The notes under the pieces were generated by a model that saw nothing but the letters and a program-made list of their open reading frames with translations, had not been told where the DNA came from and searched no databases. Made by a program: the position numbers and the translations under genes. A DNA stretch of 12,631 nucleotides from Gyrodactylus bullatarudis (Eukaryota > Platyhelminthes > Monogenea > Gyrodactylidea > Gyrodactylidae): assembly GCA_012064415.1 (NCBI GenBank), contig SSNU01002958.1:1-12631 (forward strand). The letters run 5' to 3'. Each line of letters starts with the position of its first letter. Within the stretch, counting starts at the first letter, position 1. Shown in pieces: positions 1-7,200 of this stretch.

Positions 1-83
1 TATAAGTCATCATCGAAAAAATTGTAGATAATTAAATTTACTATCTGTTGATATACATATTCATATTTTATACCCCTCATAAG

Positions 84-254
84 CTTCAGAATTCGATTAG
101 ACTATTTTTCATACAAAGTGAAAACGACAAATTAAAGAAAATTCCAAAAAATCTCCGATATTTAAAACAAAACTTTGACATCTTTCTGCTAGCGATTTGT
201 AACGACTTTCAAAAACATCTTAACCTATCGATTCCCAATGAGATTCAAATCTGA
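84..254 (+). CDS. Unassigned open stretch, possible exon (weak)
   Basis: After an acceptor-like cttcag at 78-83 the frame is open to a TGA at 252-254. It encodes a lysine-rich, probably helical sequence (IQSENDKLKKIPKNLRYLKQ and ICNDFQKHLNLSI). No motif is recognised and no upstream exon is visible. Composition is protein-like, but the length is within chance for this AT content. Confidence 0.18.
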   Translation, partial: LQNSIRLFFIQSENDKLKKIPKNLRYLKQNFDIFLLAICNDFQKHLNLSIPNEIQI

Positions 255-976
255 GCTCCGAGCTGACCAAGCTAATACCTCGATATTTCTACGTGTAGAC
301 TTTGGTCTAGATTTGTCAATTTAGCATGAAGTTAGTCCATTAGGACCATCTAAGTTGAATTTTTTTCTCATCTGAGAAGATAACTTTTTACTAGTCTTGA
401 TTTTATGAATTTTCCAATCTTTCCTAGCATCTTTGTCTTTTACTTTTTAGATTCGGAACAGTTTTTGGTCTTCCTCAGAAGAGATTAGGATCTCTTTTGA
501 AATAAGGCTTAATGAATCTTGTACTAAATCTCAAATTAAGTTAGGATTTTAAATTATGACCATGGAAATCTTTTTCCATCGGGAGAAATTTGATTTTTCG
601 GCTTAGTGAGATTTGGATTGCCAATTTAGGACCTCTTTTCTTGGGATTTTTCTTAGGAATCCTAGGATTAAGAAAATACATTATTGCTTAGCGAATGCAT
701 CCAATTTCCTTGGTCAGCTGTTCTCAAATTCAAAAAAATCTCTAATAAACCAATACTAGTTCGACAAAGACCTCGTTTACCTTTTTTTGAAAGTGGGTAG
801 AAAATCAGTTATACATTATGTTCTCGAGGAGAAACGATATCATACTATTAAGATCTGTTTAAAAAAAAGCACAAGTTCAAAGGATCCCTGATAAATGTCA
901 ATTCTTTATATTCTCAAATAGAAAGAGTAAATCCACCAATCTAATCTAAGCTGCTAAATTCAGCTTAAAATACCAT
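255..976. other. Non-coding flank downstream of the main gene
   Basis: No gene was found. An 11-bp inverted match (agctgaccaag at 261-271, reverse complement at 709-719) could mark a degraded inverted-repeat element, but its flanks match poorly. The part nearest 977 is presumably the 3' untranslated region of the main gene. Confidence 0.4.
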
Positions 977-1206
977 CTATTTGAAGAAAAAAAAATTGAA
1001 ATGATTTTTAATATCATAGGCGGTGCAAACTTTGAAAGCAAAATAAGTAAAAAAGGATGCCGAAAGTGTGAGGAATAAGTACTTTATTTCATCCCGTTCA
1101 GTCTCACACATGCCAGATAATATCTGGCAGATATATGTAGTAAATAATACAAAGAAGATTACAAATGGAATTGATTGGCTCTCTTTGATATGTCTGAGAG
1201 AGTCAT
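977..1206 (-). CDS. Exon 6, terminal: two predicted membrane helices and stop codon
   Basis: The exon is 230 bases (2 + 75 codons + TAG). The acceptor gatattttgattattttcag is strong, with a T-rich tract, at 1208-1207. The split codon A + AT gives Asn. Residues 489-563 contain a short polar lead, a hydrophobic helix of about 19 residues at 500-518 (IPFVIFFVLFTTYICQILSG), a charged loop with CETERDEIK, and a second hydrophobic stretch at about 530-550 (YLFLTLSASFFTYFAFKVC). The C-terminus ends in a Phe run and Lys. This makes a membrane hairpin, so both flanks would lie on the same side. The stop is at 979-977. No canonical AATAAA was seen just downstream; an AATATAAA-like sequence lies near 910-920. 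Confidence 0.68.
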
Positions 1207-4200
1207 CTGAAAATAATCAAAATATCAATTTTTTTATAAGTGCTAATTTATTTTTCCCACCTAGGGAGTGAAAATTCGTTTTGTACAGTTTCAACGTACG
1301 ATAAACGAATGTTATATCGATTTTATTTTGTTAAAAAAAATTAAATTATGTTACGATATGACAGTGGTTCAAACGAACATAAAGTCATTTACACTCAAGA
1401 TAACAAGACTAATTAAACTTGAAAAAATCAACTAATAGTAATATTGAATTATAAATAACATTGTACAGATCAACTATTATATTCTTATATATGTCTTAAT
1501 TATATCTATTAACAATTAAACACTATAACTATGTCTGTAAGCACTCCCCACGTGTTACGAGGTTAGTCATCATAACTATAAATCTGTGTTATTGTTTCTG
1601 TTTTACAACCAATGTACCCACCTATGAGAGGCTAATCAATAACAACCCTTTCTTTAAAATATTGTATCACAAATGTACTTATATTGGCATTTATAGATTG
1701 ATGAGTATGCCTGATATAAAGCGCTCTCTCAACAAATTTTAAATCGCCTTTCATTTTAAACAGTATATAGCATAGCAAAGGTGAAAGATGAAACTGCTGT
1801 TCATCTGTTAGAAAGAAAATTATAAACTGTTATAATATTAATAGTTGAATCAGTTTTCTAGACTTCAAATGAAAATTGAATTCTATACTTTCCAAAATAT
1901 TTTTAATAAATATTTTAAGTTTATATAATGCGGCAGGGAATAAATAATTTTTTTTTAATTAAAATAAGTCTTACTCATCAGATCTTCGATCATCTTCTTT
2001 ATTCTTTCAAAGATTCTATCTCTTGTATATATTCGAACTGAATATGTTTTCATATTATCCAAAACTTTTACATCAATTTGATTACTTTTCGTCGCCAAGA
2101 TTTTAACTGGTTCGAAAGATTTTTGAAGGTTACAGATACCATCGTACTCTACTAAACAATCAATTGATTTTTCTCGAGGAATAAATTCTTTTACACATTT
2201 TATTATTTCTACATTATTTATACAATAAAGCAGCCAAGAGATGCTATCTTCTTGATCTGTAATATATTTAAGAACAAAACTTAAAAGTTTTATTATATTC
2301 TGCGGATTCAGATTCAAAGCCTAACCTTAATGAACCTTTTTGTCATACTTATATCCACATTTTTTTCTATTATTTTGAAATCAAATTCAAGATTAACTTA
2401 AAATTAAACTTATAAATTCAAAACTGTTTAAAGCATCCAATCAAAATTGATCTGTTTCTTAAAAGTTTCATATAACAATTTGTTCATCCTGAGTATGGTT
2501 TAAGAAGGTTCAACTTTTTTAAAAACTGTGTTCATTCTAGCAGTGTTTAAGTTCCATTCCGTTTTTTTTTTTTGTCGCCTGGTCTTCGCTTGGAGTTTCA
2601 CTTGATTCGGCAATACAGCGTCATATGTTTGTAGGGTAAGATTTGGTGTGTAAGCAATCTTCATAAAATTCGATGAGTTTCTGATTTTTGATAAATTTTC
2701 CATTCCATTTAATGAAAAAGTCGAGCTTCTTGAGTAAACCGGTAACTTGATCAGCAGGGGTATTTAACTGAGTTAAGTGTTCTTCGAGATTGGTTTTGAG
2801 CTGAGCTACCGATGACATAGGAAAATTGAGCAAAGTAAGAAGATACCAGATTGTTTCACAAATAAAGATCTCTATTTCGGGCATACTCATCAGTGTGATA
2901 CATGCCATATAAATACAGGTTTAACAAATTTGAAAAAAAGCCAAATCTATGTGTACAAAAGAATCATGTGAAACCAATGAGCTACCAAAACCGAAGGAGA
3001 AAAAACCAGCAGGATCACAACCCCCTCCAATGAAAAGAAGACGGAAGAGACAGAAACGAACCAACAAATTACCAAGTTCTTCGTAGCAACACAATGATCA
3101 AACCCTAATTATCCTGATTCGCTAACAGAACTAAATTTTCTTTCCACTAAACTTCCTTAATTTCTATTATTCGATTCCGGAGTTGTAAGTGCCTCCAGGA
3201 GCTCCCTAAAAGTTCGGAGATCAAAGATCCAAACGACACCCATGGTATCCGGTTGTACCTCAGACCTCAGGCTGTCGATCCATGCATGCGAGACCAGTCG
3301 ATTTTCTAAGGTGTAAAAGTTATTCGATTCCGGAGTTGTAAGTGCCTCCAGGAGCCCCCTAAATATATTCCGAATAATCGAAATTCACTGAATATTTGAT
3401 TTTTTCAAGCATCCTGATTGGTCAAGAAGTGATAACTTGAAATTAAAGCCAATCAGGTTATGAGTAATCTCTTTTCAATCAATCAGGATGTTGGACGAAT
3501 TCAAAATTTATATTGACTTCAACAAGAAAATTTATCAGCGAAATTAAAAGCTTACTTCTTCTAAGGTTGAGATTAGGACATAACTCAGGCTATAGAATTT
3601 TGTGGTATTTGATTTTAGTCGAAGAAAATTTCCCATATCCCTATTATAGTGTGTATGTGTGGAGAGTCTTAGAACAGAGGTGGAGGTCAATAACCAGATT
3701 AAAAAGTAATTTTCAGCAACTCAATAGAAAGTGTTAATTAACACTCTTGTAAACTACAATTATCACATATTTTGCTAAAATGTGAAAACAGGCCAGTCCT
3801 GGAAACAGGGACGAACCAATCAAAAATGAAAATTTATGAAAAAACCAATAAAAGTTGGATAACACTTATTGTAAATTTGTACTTATATGGCATGTATCAC
3901 ACTGATGAGTATGCCCGAAATAAAGGTTTTATATGTGAAACGATTGGCATCATCTTCTTATTTTCTATAATTTTTTACTCTTGAACTTTTTGATTCATCA
4001 AAAAACAAATTTACGTTTTTTCATTGAAAAAAATCAGGTTCAAATTTTATAGTTATCTGACAAAAATTCTGTAAAATTAAGCTGTAAACTAAAAGATGAA
4101 CAAATGCATTTTGTCGTTTTCTAATTCAATGAAAAAACTTAAATTAGTATTCTTGAGAATATTGATGAATCAAAAAGTTGGTATCATATCTAGAACAGTA

Positions 4201-7200
4201 AAAGATCTCCTGCTCATCTCTAGAATCTTTATTTCTTCTTCACGTGTTTTTCCATTGAAGGTTAACCACATAAACTCTGACGTTTTCTACCTTCATTCTT
4301 TATTGCAAATGTAAAAGACATGTTCTCTAACTGCTCAAACTGTATTCCTTTGAACGGATGCTTTAAATAAATAAGAGTTAAATCCTCAACTTTTTTTTCA
4401 ACTGAACTGAATTCGAAATTATTTCTTAAAATTAAACTGAAAGGCTTACTTTGTACATCACCTATAACTTTTTTCATTCTTAGAAAACTGGTTCTTTTGG
4501 AAAATATTTTTACACAAACACTCTCGTTCAAATATTTAGCTCTTAAGATTATAATTTTGAAAATATCATTTTTGTCACAAAGAGCGAAATCAATTTTCGA
4601 ATAAGCTATATCGAGTTTGAATATACTCTCTCCCTTAAAAATAAAATCTATCTGACTATCCATTCTTTGTATCTCAGTAAACTCTTCCGAAAACTCGTTT
4701 CCTTCTGATTGAAAATCAATAATCCCTTCTATTGTATCGAGGAAACTTTCTAAAATTATTAAATTAACTTATGATGAAAATATTAAACCTTTTCCATTAG
4801 GTTCTAAACTCTTAAGGAAGGTTTGAGAAAACAAGCATATATTATAGTAATAAACGTTAAATTTCGCGAGATCTCTTCAAACTCTACCCCGTGAAAACTT
4901 TTATAATGCAACTATTTTGATGCTCTTTTGGACGCACAAATCTGGTTTTAACTTGGTAATGAAATGACCTTCTTCGCACCCAAGATTAGTTTGCCTCACT
5001 TCAAAGGATTCACTTGGATTTACTTGTCTGGCCAACATACGAGGATTAATACGTACAAACAAACTGATAGATTACTCCTTTTCTTTTCAGCTTAGGAATT
5101 TGGTGTTTGTTTCGACCATTGATGAGTTTGGATGTCCTCAAGATAAGTTTGAGCTTCCTACTAGGGAATGTTCGCTTTGTAATTTAAGCGAGCTCAATAT
5201 TGACAATCGATCTGCTAGCATCTCCTTTGAAAGAAAGTGCTAAAGGTATTGGCTAATCATCATCCTCTTCATCTCTAATTTAATCCATAGGATTTTTTCT
5301 ATCAAGCATTCCGTACAACCATTTTTTTAAAGAAGATATTCAAATTTTGCTCTCTCTTTCCTCTCTCCTTCCTTGTTATTCGGTTGAAACAGATCTATCA
5401 ATATTCAGCAAGGCATTGCCTACGAGATTCTTATTCGTTTCTTGAAAAATGGCAAGATCTGGGTCGGAACACTCGACTTCTTATATATTCTAGTTATTGC
5501 ACTTGCAAGATTAAGAAAATTAAGTTTCCTTTCGTCTTCGATTTCATTTGTAAATTTGACATTTCGATGAAGCGTGTTCAAGCTTTGATAAATTTCGTTA
5601 GCATCTTTCTCACTGTCTACAACTAGGAAGGTATCATCAAGATATCTGACGTATAAACAAAAACTTTTAATCATCTGTCTCATTGGACCGTGTTCGAGGG
5701 ATGCCAGAAACATATCCGCAAGAAGTGGACCAATTGGGCTTCCCATTGGTACACTATATGTTTTTTAATATGTTGTTTTGTCCTGTTGAGTTTAAAACCT
5801 AACGAAAATATTCTAAATGAAGGCATGAAAATGGTGATCAAATGTTATCGTACAAGTCGTAAATCAAGAATAAAATCCTCAAATCCAAAGTTTAAATATT
5901 ATGCTCATTTGAAAATAATTGAACTTCTTTTCGAATGTTAATAAATAAAGTAGGAGTTGAAAAATTTATGAAGTTATGATTTCTCTTCGACTGGCTACTA
6001 TTACTTAAAGCAAAAAATTATTTTGGGGTGATTTACAGAATTAACCCCTGAAAAATTCTAAATATTGATTATAACTTTAAATCTTTTATAGTTAAGAAAT
6101 ATATCATCTTGGCAGAATTCAAGTATTACTTCTAACTGAATTTATTTTTCCGATAAATTCGCTCATTCTCTTAGATTTCATAAACAACAATAATTTTTTT
6201 TTTTCACATGTAGCCATCAATTTTATGTTATTCTCTGAAATGGTTTCTATGTCATATGGATAGATTTTCTTTCTTGAATTAGGAAAATTTTCGAAAATAT
6301 TAATGTGGTCCGAACCAAAAGAAATATTCTCTAAGTTTGAAAATGTATATCTGTCTTTATAAAGTATGAAAAATCCACAATTTCCGGAATCTATAAATAT
6401 CCTTATTAGTATAGATATAAAATATTCTGAGAGTGCTGACTAATGGTCATGCTGGTAGATATAAAATAATTAGAGGCTTAAAAAATTATTCACTGAAACA
6501 ATCTAAAATATGAAATTTTTATACAAATTCTTCTTTCTTCTTCAAATTACATTATATTGCGCGAAATTATTTATCACGCAAACTCACAACAAGCTCTGTA
6601 TATGATTCTAATTAATTTCTGCAGGTCGTTTTTTTTATCGTATATTAATATTCTGTTAAACACGTTTTCATCTGTTCTGGAACCATTAATGATCAAATAT
6701 TTTTTAGTAATAATAGGTTGAGCATGATTCAAATCAAATTTCAGAATAATCTTTGAATCAGCACAAAAATTTATAGCACTTCTTACACTATAAATATAGT
6801 CGAATTCCATTCTTTTCGTAAGATTTTTTTTCCTGAATACGATAGAACTAGTTTTTTTTGAGTGTGAACTAAAAAAATAAAAGTATTTATTTCTTCTAAT
6901 TGAACTGAATTCATTCTCGATGACTTGCTGGATTATATTAAGCTTCATAGAAAAACCTAATTTTGTTAAATATGTCTTTGTTTGTTTATTTTGGTATAGC
7001 TTGTCTATCAAATGATTAGGGATGATTTTTAGTAAAATAAAATTAATTAATTAACCATTCATCATTGAATAGAAAATTAAACTCCACGTCTATTGGTGTA
7101 TGCATGTGAGGGAGAAAGAAAATTAACAAAAATTTATTTTGAAAAATATTCAAGTCGAGTCACAGTGTCAAATAGAATTTAATTTAATCTGGTAAATTAA

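Larger units (their letters stand above)
3087..3893 (+). other. PLE-2 non-coding / terminal-repeat stretch
   Basis: Apart from the 153-bp repeat and the CCAAT triplet, there is no credible gene. The 3513-3737 and 3772-3984 open frames lack any motif, and the second runs through the ribozyme. The stretch probably represents the element's 3' untranslated and terminal-repeat sequence. At 3811-3830 a short block resembles 8119-8138 (acgaaccaatcaaaa). Confidence 0.4.
2500..4010. mobile_element. Composite inverted Penelope-like locus (PLE-1 and PLE-2)
   Basis: Two fragments meet in opposite orientations near 2936-2948: PLE-1 reads leftward (ribozyme, then N-terminal ORF), while PLE-2 reads rightward (C-terminal tail, long non-coding stretch, ribozyme, then more terminal-repeat sequence). 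The bases following each ribozyme are alike for about 60 positions (GTGAAAC, then TCTTCTTA-type sequence), so both belong to one terminal repeat. Inverted, truncated arrangements are typical of this class. The whole block lies in intron 4 of the main gene. Outer borders are approximate. Confidence 0.55.

Noticed and set aside
261..719. A transposon bounded by the 11-bp inverted match
   Set aside because: The flanking bases match poorly, and one 11-bp pair about 440 bp apart is weak evidence.
1068..1271. Plus-strand open frame 1068-1271
   Set aside because: It overlaps the membrane exon on the minus strand and has no motif or neighbouring exon.
1970..1985. CTGATGAG on the minus strand at the exon 5 donor as a ribozyme
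   Set aside because: No CGAAA or helix III follows. The bases are codons plus the GTAAGA splice donor.
4262..4449. Extension of exon 4 to the stop at 4262
   Set aside because: The A|GTAAGC donor at 4449 is strong, matches the phase of all other junctions, and the extra residues have no module similarity.
5384..5941. Plus-strand open frames at 5384-5626 and 5690-5941
   Set aside because: They lie antisense to PLE-3, which has clear RT motifs on the minus strand; the plus frames show no motif.
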